A DNA stretch of 64,000 bases from Exiguobacterium chiriqhucha RW-2 (GTDB taxonomy: Bacteria > Bacillota > Bacilli > Exiguobacteriales > Exiguobacteriaceae), in contig NZ_ATCL01000014.1 of assembly GCF_000416965.1 (NCBI RefSeq), forward strand, positions 641,845 to 705,844, given 5' to 3'. A model generated the notes under the pieces. That model worked only from the letters and a program-made list of their open reading frames with translations. It was not told the origin of the DNA and made no database searches. This document shows, in pieces, positions 35,037 to 43,713 of this stretch. Every line of letters starts with the position of its first letter. The stretch's first letter is position 1. A program made the translations under genes and the position numbers.

Positions 35037-35885
35037 ATGGGAAACATAGCCATTTTGACCGACAGTACCGCCTATTTGCCGGCCGAATTTTGTGAGCGCC
35101 ACGACGTCCACGTCGCACCGCTCAGCGTGATTTTTAACGGGGAGTCGTTCCGCGAAGCCGTCGATATCACGACCGAGGCTTTTTATGACCGGATCGAGGC
35201 AGGGAACTTGCCGACGACGTCCCAGCCGAGCATCGGTGAAACGATTGAACTGATTGAGCGTCTCCCGAACGAGGTGACGGACGTGATCGCGATCACGCTC
35301 TCGAGCGGCATCAGCGGGACGTATCAATCGATGATCGCCTTGAACGACATGGTCGACGTCAACGTTCACGCATTCGATTCGGAGATCTCATGTATGCCTC
35401 AAGCGTTCCTCGTCGAGGAAGCGATTCATTTACGCGATGCAGGCGCGTCGGCGCAAGAAATCATGGCTCACCTTGAAAAGATGCGCGAGTTGATTCGGGC
35501 GTACTTCGTCGTCGATGACCTCGACCACCTCCAACGAGGCGGCCGACTCAGCGCGGCGCAAGCGCTCGTCGGGTCGTTCCTTCAAATCAAACCGGTGCTG
35601 CATTTCCAAGACCGGATGATCGTCCCGTTCGAGAAGATTCGGACGTACAAGAAGGCGGTCCGTCGCATCGAAGAGATGATGGAACAGTCGATTCAAGGCG
35701 ACGGGACAGGCTACTGTATCGGCATCATCCACGCCAACTGCCCGGAACGTCAGGCCGAGGAAATCGCCTCGATGAAACAGAAGTTTCCGCAGGCGCATGT
35801 CACGGGCGGTCATTTCGGACCGGTCATCGGGACACACCTTGGGCCAGGCGCAATCGGCATCACGTGGTATCGCCGCGAATGGTAA
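35037..35885 (+). CDS. DegV family fatty-acid-binding protein
   Basis: A 282-aa DegV-family protein. The conserved start ILTDSTAYLPAEF, the Ser-containing TTSQPSIGE, the LSSGISGTYQSM loop and VDDLDHLQRGGRLS are all present. DegV/FakB proteins bind a fatty acid and present it to the FakA kinase. It occupies the same place after degU as yviA in B. subtilis. A terminator separates it from the trehalose regulator gene. Confidence 0.93.
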   Translation: MGNIAILTDSTAYLPAEFCERHDVHVAPLSVIFNGESFREAVDITTEAFYDRIEAGNLPTTSQPSIGETIELIERLPNEVTDVIAITLSSGISGTYQSMIALNDMVDVNVHAFDSEISCMPQAFLVEEAIHLRDAGASAQEIMAHLEKMRELIRAYFVVDDLDHLQRGGRLSAAQALVGSFLQIKPVLHFQDRMIVPFEKIRTYKKAVRRIEEMMEQSIQGDGTGYCIGIIHANCPERQAEEIASMKQKFPQAHVTGGHFGPVIGTHLGPGAIGITWYRREW

Positions 35886-35887
35886 AC

Positions 35888-35915
35888 AAAAGACGGCCAT
35901 CTGGTCGTCTTTTTC
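35888..35915 (+). terminator. Terminator after the degV gene
   Basis: AAAAGACG pairs with CGTCTTTT, followed by further T residues. Confidence 0.8.
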
Positions 35916-35934
35916 GATAGAGAGGAGTGAGCCT

Positions 35935-36642
35935 GTGGCCAAATATCGTCAAATCTATGAGCGCCTCGCCGAGCGGATGAAGACGGGCGAGTATGCGGCG
36001 GAATCGAAACTGCCGTCCGAGACCGAACTCATGCACGAGTACGAGGCGAGTCGAGGGACGGTCCGGAAAGCGCTCGATTTGCTCCAAGAGCACGGCTACG
36101 TCCGGAAGCATCACGGGAAAGGCGTGTTCGTGCTGCGGCGCGATCAAATCGAATTCCAGTTCAACGGCATCGTCAGTTTCTCCGAAGTGTACGCCAGCAT
36201 GCTCGGTCGCTCGATTCAGACATCGGTCGCCTCGTTCGAGGACATCGAGGCGCCGGCGTGGCTCGCCGACCGGATGAATTTGACGCCGGGGACACGCATG
36301 TTCCGAATTGAACGGGTCCGCAACTTCGATGGTGAGAACGTCATCTTGGACGTGAACTATTTCGTCAAAGACCTCGTGCCCGGCCTGACAGAAGAGATCG
36401 CCGCGCAATCGATTTACGCCTATGTCGAGCACGAGCTCGGGATGCAAATCAGTTACGCCAAACGGAAGATCGCGGCCGAGGACGTGACCGAGCTCGACCG
36501 GTTGCGGCTCGACCTGCACGATTATGAATACGTCATCGTCATCACGAACGACACGTTCCTCTATGAGGGCAGACAGTTCGAATATACCGAGTCCCGCCAC
36601 CGGCTCGACAAGTTCCAGTTCAGCGATGTGGCGCGCCGATAA
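35935..36642 (+). CDS. treR: GntR-family trehalose operon repressor TreR
   Basis: A 235-aa GntR/HutC-type regulator. The N-terminal winged helix (about residues 3-70) has LPSETELMHEYEASRGTVRKAL, and the C-terminal UTRA domain (about 88-232) binds the effector, expected to be trehalose 6-phosphate. The start is GTG 35935 after GAGAGGAGTG, with a longer upstream frame rejected. Directly downstream come the double operator and treP/treC, which it should repress. Its own terminator separates it from them. Confidence 0.92.
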   Translation: MAKYRQIYERLAERMKTGEYAAESKLPSETELMHEYEASRGTVRKALDLLQEHGYVRKHHGKGVFVLRRDQIEFQFNGIVSFSEVYASMLGRSIQTSVASFEDIEAPAWLADRMNLTPGTRMFRIERVRNFDGENVILDVNYFVKDLVPGLTEEIAAQSIYAYVEHELGMQISYAKRKIAAEDVTELDRLRLDLHDYEYVIVITNDTFLYEGRQFEYTESRHRLDKFQFSDVARR

Positions 36643-36670
36643 GGCTCCTTTTTCGAAAGGAGTCTTTTTT
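36643..36670 (+). terminator. Terminator after treR
   Basis: GGCTCCTTT pairs with AAAGGAGTC around TTCG, followed by six T. Confidence 0.88.
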
Positions 36671-36735
36671 GTCGTTTTGAATCAAGGTAAGAGGGAACAA
36701 AAATACTGAACGCCTGTCACATAGTTGTTACACCT

Positions 36736-36784
36736 AACTTATATAGATAAGTTGTTGACATGACTTATCTATATAAGTTAAACT
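36736..36784 (+). promoter_or_regulatory. treP promoter with two TreR operators arranged symmetrically
   Basis: Two 18-base near-palindromes, AACTTATATAGATAAGTT (36736-36753) and GACTTATCTATATAAGTT (36762-36779), are each other's reverse complement at 17 of 18 bases, making one large inverted repeat. The -35 TTGACA (36755-36760) sits exactly between them, and the -10 (TAAACT, 36779-36784) follows the second site. Bound TreR would cover the promoter. Confidence 0.8.
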
Positions 36785-36799
36785 TTGTTTGTACTCATA

Positions 36800-36826
36800 A
36801 GTAACCGTTTTCAACAAACGCTTTCA
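36800..36826. promoter_or_regulatory. Tandem cre sites in the treP leader
   Basis: Read on the minus strand, TGAAAACGGTTACT (36800-36813) fits the CcpA cre consensus fully, and TGAAAGCGTTTGTT (36813-36826) fits with one mismatch. They lie between the promoter and the ribosome site, where CcpA can block elongation. Confidence 0.65.
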
Positions 36827-36845
36827 AACAAAGGAGGCCTACAAT

Positions 36846-38294
36846 ATGAAGGCAGATTATCGTCAAATCGCCGCGGATATCCTTGAAGCCATCGGGGGCA
36901 AGGATAACGTCGACAAAGCGGCACACTGTGTCACGCGGCTCCGTCTTTCGTTGAAAGACCAGTCGCTCGTCAATGAAGCGAAAGTGAAAGAAGCCGATCT
37001 CGTCAAAGGCGCATTCGAAAACTCGGGTGTGTATCAGGTCGTCATCGGGGCCGGTGACGTCGAGCGTGTTTACGCCGAGTTCATCAAACTCGCTGGGCTT
37101 GAAGCGGCGACGGTCGCCGAGGTCAAATCGTCTGGCGGCAAGAAGATGAACCCGCTCCAGAAACTCGTCAAAGTGTTCTCGGACGTGTTCATGCCGATCA
37201 TCCCGGCCATCATCGTTGCCGGTCTATTGATGGGGATTAACAACTTGCTCGCCTCAGAAGGACTGTTCGTCGAAGGAGCGACGTTGATTGAGGAATATCC
37301 GAACCTACAAGGGTTATGGGATCTCGTCAACATGATGGCAAATACGGCGTTCGTCTTCCTCCCGGCACTCGTCGGTTGGTCGGCGACGAAGCGGTTCGGC
37401 GGCAGCGAAGTGCTCGGGATCGTCATGGGTCTCTTGCTCGTCCACCCGGACTTGCTCAACGCATGGGGTTACGGACAAGCGGCGCTGGAGGGCGACGTTC
37501 CGACGTTCAATATCCTCGGCTTGTTCGAGATCGAGAAAGTTGGTTACCAAGGTCAGATTCTTCCGATTTTGGCCGCGGCCTTCATTTTGAGCCATATTGA
37601 GATTTTCTTGAAAAAACATGTACCGAATGCGATTCAATTGCTCGTCGTGCCAATCACGACAATCGTCATCACTGGTTTCCTTGCGCTTTCAATTGTCGGA
37701 CCGCTCACACGTGGCCTCGGTAACTTGATTGCAACGGGAATCGTCAACGTGTTCGAAGCGGTACCGGTCGTCGGGGCACTCCTGTTCGGTCTGCTCTACG
37801 CACCGCTCGTCGTCACCGGAATGCACCACTTGTTCCTCGCGATTGACTTGCAACTCATCGCGGAGACGAACGGGACGTTCCTCTGGCCGATGCTCGCCTT
37901 GTCGAACATCGCCCAAGGTGCAGCCGCACTCGCCATGTTCCTCGTGTTCAAACACGACGCGAAACAAAAGAGTATGGCGTCGACGTCATCGATCTCGGCT
38001 TTCTTCGGAATCACCGAGCCGGCCATGTTCGGGGTAAACTTGCCGAACAAGTTCCCATTCTACTCGGCGATGATCGGATCAGCCGTCGCGGCAGTGTTCA
38101 TCACATTGAACGACGTCCAGGCGTTCGCTGTCGGGGTCGGGGGTCTTCCTGGATTCCTGTCAATCTTCACCGATAAGATTCTCATCTTCATCGTCGGGAT
38201 GGTCATCGCCCTCGTCATCCCATTCGTGTTGACGCTCGTCTTGTCGAAGCGTTACATGAAGAAGGGTGAAATCGAACAAAATAAAGTTGCATAA
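36846..38294 (+). CDS. treP: PTS trehalose-specific enzyme IIBC
   Basis: A 482-aa PTS permease. The IIB domain (about residues 1-85) has the phosphorylated Cys28 in AAHCVTRLRLSLKD, and the IIC domain (about 105-470) has about 10 helices with the motif FGITEPAMFGVNLP (substrate-site Glu). It imports trehalose and yields trehalose 6-phosphate inside. No IIA domain is fused, so phosphate must come from a separate IIA such as the Crr encoded at 20.6 kb. An AAAGGAGG ribosome site is present, and treC follows. Confidence 0.95.
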   Translation: MKADYRQIAADILEAIGGKDNVDKAAHCVTRLRLSLKDQSLVNEAKVKEADLVKGAFENSGVYQVVIGAGDVERVYAEFIKLAGLEAATVAEVKSSGGKKMNPLQKLVKVFSDVFMPIIPAIIVAGLLMGINNLLASEGLFVEGATLIEEYPNLQGLWDLVNMMANTAFVFLPALVGWSATKRFGGSEVLGIVMGLLLVHPDLLNAWGYGQAALEGDVPTFNILGLFEIEKVGYQGQILPILAAAFILSHIEIFLKKHVPNAIQLLVVPITTIVITGFLALSIVGPLTRGLGNLIATGIVNVFEAVPVVGALLFGLLYAPLVVTGMHHLFLAIDLQLIAETNGTFLWPMLALSNIAQGAAALAMFLVFKHDAKQKSMASTSSISAFFGITEPAMFGVNLPNKFPFYSAMIGSAVAAVFITLNDVQAFAVGVGGLPGFLSIFTDKILIFIVGMVIALVIPFVLTLVLSKRYMKKGEIEQNKVA

Positions 38295-38377
38295 GAAGAT
38301 GACTGACAAGGGGAGGGACGGAGGTTCTTCCCCTTTTCCAATTGAAATGAAAACTCTTACAAAAGGAGACTACATCT

Positions 38378-40009
38378 ATGACACAACCAAACTGGCGCAA
38401 ATCCGTCGTCTATCAAATCTATCCGAAAAGTTTCTATAGCCCGGAAGGCAATGCCACCGGCTCCATCAAAGGGGTGACGGCCAAGCTCGATTATTTGGCC
38501 GAGCTCGGCATCGAATACATTTGGATGACCCCGGTGTACAAGTCGCCGCAAAATGACAACGGCTATGACGTCAGCGATTATTACGCGATTGATCCATCAT
38601 ACGGGACGATGGACGACCTCGACGAGCTCGTCCGCGAGGCCGAGGCGCGTGGCATCGGGCTCATGATGGACATCGTCGTCAATCACTCCTCGACCGAGCA
38701 TGAATGGTTCCAGAAGTCGCTCGCCGGGGATGAGCGTTATCGCGACTACTACATCTGGCGCGACGAACCGACGAACTGGGAGTCGAAGTTCGGCGGCAAC
38801 GCCTGGAAATATGACGAGGCGAGCGGTCAGTACTACCTTCACTTGTTCGACGTGACCCAGGCCGACTTGAACTGGGAGAACGAGCAGATGCGCGAGGACG
38901 TCTATGAGATGATGCGCTTTTGGCGCGATAAAGGCATCAAAGGGTTCCGCCTCGACGTCATCAACCTGATTTCGAAGCAGCAGGACTTCCCGCAAGACGA
39001 CTCGGACGGTCGCAAATTCTATACGGACGGGCCGCGCATCCATGAATATTTGAAAGAGATGAACCGCGAGGTGTTCGACGGCCACGACGTCATCACGGTC
39101 GGCGAGATGTCGTCGACGACGCTCGACCATTGCGTCCGTTATTCGAGTCCGGACGAGCGCGAACTCAGCATGACGTTCAGCTTCCATCACTTGAAAGTCG
39201 ATTATCCGAACGGCGAGAAATTCGTCGCTGCACCGTTCGACTTCGTGCAATTGAAAGACATCATGTCGACGTGGCAGGAAGGGATGCACGGCAAGGGCTG
39301 GAACGCCATCTTCTGGTGCAACCATGACCAACCGCGCGTCGTCAGCCGCTTCGGCAATGACACCGACCACCGCGTCGAGAGCGCGAAGATGCTCGCGACG
39401 GTGCTCCACGGCCTGCAGGGGACGCCGTACATCTATCAAGGCGAGGAGATCGGGATGACGAACCCGGGCTTCGACTCGCTCGACGAGTATCGCGACATCG
39501 AGACGCTCAACGTCTACAAGTTGAAGCGCGAACAAGGCGTGTCGCACGAGGACATGATGGCCGCCATTAAACAGAAGTCGCGGGACAACTCGCGGACGCC
39601 GATGCAGTGGGACGCGACACCGCACGCCGGATTCACGAGCGGGACGCCGTGGATCAATGTGGCGCCGAACTATGCGGACGTGAACGTCGAGACGGCACTC
39701 GATGACCCGAACTCGGTGTTCTATCACTACAAAAACTTGATCTCACTCCGTAAAGAGCTCGACGTCTTGACGGACGGGGACTATACGATTCTCACGCCGG
39801 ACGCGCTCGACGTCTGGGCGTACACGCGCAAGACGGAACACGAGGAAGTGCTCGTCGTCGCGAACTTCTACGGACCGGAGACGACGTATGAGATTCCGGC
39901 CGGCTTCACGCATGCCGAGGTCGTCAGCCATAACTATGACGTGCCGCAGCTCGACGGGACGACGCTGTCGCTCCGGGCGTATGAGGCGATCATGTTCTAT
40001 AAAAAATAA
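38378..40009 (+). CDS. treC: Alpha,alpha-phosphotrehalase (trehalose-6-phosphate hydrolase)
   Basis: A 543-aa GH13 glycoside hydrolase that splits trehalose 6-phosphate into glucose and glucose 6-phosphate. Catalytic residues are Asp193 (GFRLDVINLI), Glu243 (TVGEMSS) and Asp317 (CNHDQPR); the invariant DIVVNHSS and the start SVVYQIYPKSFY are present. It is 83 bases after treP in the same unit and ends at a terminator. Confidence 0.95.
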   Translation: MTQPNWRKSVVYQIYPKSFYSPEGNATGSIKGVTAKLDYLAELGIEYIWMTPVYKSPQNDNGYDVSDYYAIDPSYGTMDDLDELVREAEARGIGLMMDIVVNHSSTEHEWFQKSLAGDERYRDYYIWRDEPTNWESKFGGNAWKYDEASGQYYLHLFDVTQADLNWENEQMREDVYEMMRFWRDKGIKGFRLDVINLISKQQDFPQDDSDGRKFYTDGPRIHEYLKEMNREVFDGHDVITVGEMSSTTLDHCVRYSSPDERELSMTFSFHHLKVDYPNGEKFVAAPFDFVQLKDIMSTWQEGMHGKGWNAIFWCNHDQPRVVSRFGNDTDHRVESAKMLATVLHGLQGTPYIYQGEEIGMTNPGFDSLDEYRDIETLNVYKLKREQGVSHEDMMAAIKQKSRDNSRTPMQWDATPHAGFTSGTPWINVAPNYADVNVETALDDPNSVFYHYKNLISLRKELDVLTDGDYTILTPDALDVWAYTRKTEHEEVLVVANFYGPETTYEIPAGFTHAEVVSHNYDVPQLDGTTLSLRAYEAIMFYKK

Positions 40010-40014
40010 TAAGT

Positions 40015-40048
40015 GAGAAGCCACACATCATGTATGGCTTCTCTTTTT
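40015..40048 (+). terminator. Terminator after treC
   Basis: GAGAAGCCA pairs with TGGCTTCTC, followed by five T. Confidence 0.9.
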
Positions 40049-40176
40049 ATGGTCAAACGAATCTGAAATGAGCAGATATTTCGACGATTGACCGAATAGT
40101 CTGATAAAGTAAGGATGTAAGGAAGTAAGGAATTTGTAATTCAGTCTTCTAATCCCTATGAAAGAAGGAATAGGCC

Positions 40177-40401
40177 ATGGAGCTTGCCAAACTGACATCA
40201 AAAGGACAAATCACCGTCCCTAAAAAAATCCGCTCGTTATTACAAGTGGACGAAGGCGATCGAATCGCCTTCATTGAAAACGATGACTTTGTGATTATGG
40301 CAAAAGCTGATTTAGTGAAGCTGCACCAGTTGGAGGCGTTTCTCAGTGACGGGAAGTTTCAGCGGTTGATTCAAACAGCGAATCAACAATTGGAAGAATG
40401 A
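40177..40401 (+). CDS. AbrB/SpoVT-type DNA-binding protein
   Basis: A 74-aa protein whose first 45 residues form a swapped-hairpin AbrB domain (MELAKLTSKGQITVPKKIR, then VDEGDRIAFIENDDFVIM), followed by one helix. Such small proteins are transition-state regulators or antitoxins (MazE/VapB type), but no toxin gene adjoins it. It lies 27 bases before khtT in the same direction, in the place held by khtS in B. subtilis, so it may regulate the K+/H+ antiporter genes. Confidence 0.85.
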   Translation: MELAKLTSKGQITVPKKIRSLLQVDEGDRIAFIENDDFVIMAKADLVKLHQLEAFLSDGKFQRLIQTANQQLEE

Positions 40402-40428
40402 AAATAACGACAAATGGAGGAATGGACA

Positions 40429-40929
40429 ATGGATATGCGAGAAGTGGATTTACCGGGAATCGGGAGAAAGTTTGAAGCTGTGACCCGAAGAGGGGACAAG
40501 GTCGTGTTGATTGTGCATGATGATGGGCGTCGTGAAATCCATCACTACGATGACGACGATTTCGATGAGAGCATCTCGAGCGTAACGTTTACGGATGAAG
40601 AAGCGAGACAGATGGCCGGTATTTTAGGTGGACTTGTCTACAAGCCGAAAGATTTAGAGAAGATCGAGCTCGAACTCGACGATTTGGTCATCGAATGGGT
40701 GAAAATTAATGAAGACTCAATCGCGATTAACCGAACGATCGCCGACTTGGATATTCGGAACCGTTATGATATCTCCATCATTGCCTTGTTGAAGGCCGAT
40801 AAATCGAAGACGTTGAACCCGGGTGCGGACACGCTCATTCAAAAAGGAGATACGATTGTCTTTTCGGGTGAGCGTCAACACGTACGTGCGGCGACGAAAA
40901 CTTTGTTTTTGACAGAAGGAGGTGGATGA
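40429..40929 (+). CDS. khtT: K+/H+ antiporter regulatory subunit KhtT
   Basis: A 166-aa protein with an N-terminal domain (LPGIGRKFEAVTRRGDKVVLIVHDDGRREIHHY) and a C-terminal TrkA-C (RCK_C) domain (about residues 85-160; INRTIADLDIRNRYDISIIALL). This matches KhtT, which binds cyclic di-AMP and activates KhtU in B. subtilis. The start at 40429 follows ATGGAGGAATGG. It is separated from the antiporter gene by only 3 bases. Confidence 0.92.
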   Translation: MDMREVDLPGIGRKFEAVTRRGDKVVLIVHDDGRREIHHYDDDDFDESISSVTFTDEEARQMAGILGGLVYKPKDLEKIELELDDLVIEWVKINEDSIAINRTIADLDIRNRYDISIIALLKADKSKTLNPGADTLIQKGDTIVFSGERQHVRAATKTLFLTEGGG

Positions 40930-40932
40930 TGA

Positions 40933-42141
40933 GTGGATCATATCATCTTTGAAGTCGGTACTGCCCTGCTATTGGTCGCCATTGCAGCCCTTCTAGCCAA
41001 TAAGTTCAACTTCTCGATTATCCCATTTTTGATTATCCTCGGGATGATTGTCGGTCCCCACGCCCCGTCCATCGGGATTTTAGATTTCCGTTTCATCGAA
41101 AGCGCTGAATTTATCAGTTTACTCGGACGCATTGGCGTCTTGTTCCTCTTGTTTTATTTGGGACTTGAGTTCTCAATTGGAAAACTGATTCGTTCAGGGA
41201 AGTCGATTGTGACGGGAGGAAGCATCTATCTGTTAATCAACTTCACCGGGGGCTTGTTATACGGCTATTTCGCCGGATTCCCGCTGTTAGAGGTCCTCAT
41301 CATCGCCGGAATCATAACGATTTCTTCTAGTGCAATCGTCGCTAAAGTGTTGGTCGACTTACGCCGGACCGGGAATACAGAGACCGAATTGATTTTAGGC
41401 ATCATCATGTTCGAAGATATCTTCTTGGCCGTCTATCTCTCGGTCATCTCAGGACTCGTCCTTGGCGGTGGGACGACGTTAGGGGAATCACTCCTATCGA
41501 TTGTGATTGCGTTGGCGTACATGTTGACGTTCTTCGTCATCGCGCGCAAAGCGACGCCGTTGTTGAATCGAATGTTGAAGATTGCCTCCGATGAAGTGTT
41601 CATCATCGTCGTGTTCGCTGCCTTGTTCTTTGTGGCCGGCTTCTCGGAGACGATTCACGTCGCTGAGGCGATTGGGGCACTCTTGCTTGGCCTCGTCTTC
41701 TCTGAGACTGACCAAGGGGAGCGAATTGAGCACCTCGTCATTCCGTTCCGTGATTTCTTCGGCGCCATCTTCTTCTTCAGCTTCGGGTTGAGCATCGACC
41801 CGACGACGTTGCTCGATGCGGTCTGGCTCGCCCTGGGAGCCGTCGTCTTGACAATTGTCGGAAACTTCGTCGCGGGCATGATTGCGGGACGGAAATCGGG
41901 CTTGTCTCACAAGGCGTCAGCGAATATCGGATTGACCATCGTGTCACGCGGTGAGTTCTCGATTATCGTCGCCAACTTAGGCATTGCCGGCGGGTTGATG
42001 GACATCTTGTCGCCGTTCTCGGCACTTTACGTCCTCACCTTGGCCATCCTTGGACCGATCATGACAAAAGAGTCGAAACGAATCTTCTTGTTCTTGAATC
42101 GAATTTTTAAATGGACGACCATCAAACCGAAAATGCGTTAA
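40933..42141 (+). CDS. khtU: CPA2-family K+/H+ antiporter KhtU
   Basis: A 402-aa Kef-type CPA2 antiporter with about 12 helices. Characteristic stretches are LLFYLGLEFSIGKLI, the ITISSSAIVAKVL segment and FFFSFGLSIDP. It exports K+ (or NH4+) in exchange for H+ and, with KhtT, lowers excess K+ or protects cytoplasmic pH. It lacks the C-terminal RCK domain found in other Kef proteins, which is supplied by KhtT. Translation appears to start at GTG 40933 after AGGAGGTGG. Confidence 0.93.
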   Translation: MDHIIFEVGTALLLVAIAALLANKFNFSIIPFLIILGMIVGPHAPSIGILDFRFIESAEFISLLGRIGVLFLLFYLGLEFSIGKLIRSGKSIVTGGSIYLLINFTGGLLYGYFAGFPLLEVLIIAGIITISSSAIVAKVLVDLRRTGNTETELILGIIMFEDIFLAVYLSVISGLVLGGGTTLGESLLSIVIALAYMLTFFVIARKATPLLNRMLKIASDEVFIIVVFAALFFVAGFSETIHVAEAIGALLLGLVFSETDQGERIEHLVIPFRDFFGAIFFFSFGLSIDPTTLLDAVWLALGAVVLTIVGNFVAGMIAGRKSGLSHKASANIGLTIVSRGEFSIIVANLGIAGGLMDILSPFSALYVLTLAILGPIMTKESKRIFLFLNRIFKWTTIKPKMR

Positions 42142-42142
42142 T

Positions 42143-42178
42143 AAACAGTCCTGGCTTCGGAAGAAGACAGGACTGTTT
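42143..42178 (+). terminator. Hairpin after khtU
   Basis: A perfect 11-bp stem AAACAGTCCTG/CAGGACTGTTT. The T run after it is short (GTTTGG), so termination may be weak. Confidence 0.6.
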
Positions 42179-42275
42179 GGCATTGAAGGTGGGAACATTG
42201 GTATGTCAGAGGAATTTATGGTACTTTATTGTATAGTCCGTTTCACGTTCAAGTGAATGCGGAAAATTATATTTT

Positions 42276-43676
42276 ATGGAGGTGACCCTCGAGTCTCTCG
42301 AGGAACATGTGGACAGGATCTACTCTACACACGTAATAGCTGCCGGTGGCGGTGGCGGAGAAGTGGAAGGCCCGATTTGGGTATTGTTGTCGTTGGTGGC
42401 GTTGTTGATCGCGCTCACCGCATTCTTTGTCGGATCGGAGTTCGCGGTCGTCAAAGTGCGGATGTCGCGACTCGATCAATTGGTGGCAGAAGGGAACAAG
42501 TCGGCGATTCTCGCGAAAAAGGTCGCGTCTGACCTCGACTATTACTTATCGGCGTGTCAGCTCGGAATCACGGTGACGGCGCTCGGACTCGGTTTCCTCG
42601 GAGAACCATCGGTCGTACGCCTGCTCACGCCGCTGTTTAACGAGTTCGATATCCCGGCGTCGCTCGCGTCAATCATCTCGTTCGCCGTCGCGTTCGCAAT
42701 CGTGACGTTCTTACACGTCGTCATCGGGGAACTCGCACCGAAGACGCTCGCGATTCAATATGCGGAACGGATGACGCTCATCTTCGCCCGACCGTTGTTC
42801 TGGTTCGGACGGATCATGTTCCCGTTCATCTGGTTGTTGAACGGATCGGCCCGATTGTTGCTCGGATTGTTCGGCGTCAAACCGGCCGGACATGAACAAG
42901 CGCACTCGGAAGAAGAGTTGAAAATCATCATGGCGCAAAGTTTCCAAAGCGGTGAAATCAACCAGACGGAACTCGCGATGATGCAAAACATCTTCTCGTT
43001 CGACCAGCACGTCACGAAAGACGTGATGGTGCCGCGGACGAAGGTCGAGGCGATTGATATCGAAGCGACGCGGGCCGAAGTGCTCGAGACGTTCGCAGAC
43101 AGTCAATATACCCGTTATCCGATCACAGAGGACGGCGACAAGGACAACTTGATCGGCTACATCAACGTCAAAGAGGTATTGATGGGACTCGCGGTCAGCC
43201 CGTCCATCAATCTCTCCACTTATGTGAAAGAGCTTCCGGTCGTGCATGAAATGACGCCTTTGGAAGATACATTGAAACAGATGCGTGAGGCCCGGACCCA
43301 CATCGCCATCGTCTTGGACGAATACGGCGGGACGGCCGGTCTCATCACGCTCGAAGACTTGCTCGAAGAGATTGTCGGGGAAATCCGTGACGAGTTCGAC
43401 GAGGACGAGGTCGACCCGATTCATACGGTCGACGAAATGACGTACGAAATCGATACGCGCGTCTTGCTAGAAGAACTCGAGGAACGGTTCGGCATCACGT
43501 TCGAGCGTTCAGAAGGCATCGATACGCTCGGCGGTTGGCTCCAAGTCCACCGCGAGACGCACGAGGTCGGAGACACGCTCGAGTTCGACCGTTACGTCTT
43601 GACCGTCATCGAGATGACGGAGAATCACGTGGAGCGGGTACGACTCGTCGTCCGCCCTGACGTTCAAGAGGCATAA
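42276..43676 (+). CDS. CNNM/CorC-type membrane protein (hemolysin C family) with CBS domains
   Basis: A 466-aa protein of the CNNM/HlyC/CorC group: an N-terminal CNNM membrane domain (about residues 30-225) with the hallmark VASDLDYYLSACQLGITVTALGLG and VVIGELAPKTLAIQ, a CBS pair (about 240-370; MVPRTKVEAIDIEATR and DEYGGTAGLITLEDLLEEIVGEI), and a CorC_HlyC domain at the end. Members export Mg2+ or take part in metal homeostasis. The start is uncertain because the best ribosome site (GGAGGTGA, 42278-42285) lies just inside the frame; the next in-frame start is GTG 42309. Confidence 0.9.
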   Translation: MEVTLESLEEHVDRIYSTHVIAAGGGGGEVEGPIWVLLSLVALLIALTAFFVGSEFAVVKVRMSRLDQLVAEGNKSAILAKKVASDLDYYLSACQLGITVTALGLGFLGEPSVVRLLTPLFNEFDIPASLASIISFAVAFAIVTFLHVVIGELAPKTLAIQYAERMTLIFARPLFWFGRIMFPFIWLLNGSARLLLGLFGVKPAGHEQAHSEEELKIIMAQSFQSGEINQTELAMMQNIFSFDQHVTKDVMVPRTKVEAIDIEATRAEVLETFADSQYTRYPITEDGDKDNLIGYINVKEVLMGLAVSPSINLSTYVKELPVVHEMTPLEDTLKQMREARTHIAIVLDEYGGTAGLITLEDLLEEIVGEIRDEFDEDEVDPIHTVDEMTYEIDTRVLLEELEERFGITFERSEGIDTLGGWLQVHRETHEVGDTLEFDRYVLTVIEMTENHVERVRLVVRPDVQEA

Positions 43677-43680
43677 GAAG

Positions 43681-43713
43681 AAGGTTCATCCGTTACCGGA
43701 TGAGCCTTTTTTA
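43681..43713. terminator. Terminator between convergent genes
   Basis: AAGGTTCATCCG pairs with CGGATGAGCCTT around TTAC, followed by T on the plus strand. Confidence 0.88.

Noticed and set aside
36846..38294. Sucrose or N-acetylmuramate PTS permease instead of trehalose
   Set aside because: Neighbouring treC (catalytic residues intact) and treR define the substrate as trehalose.
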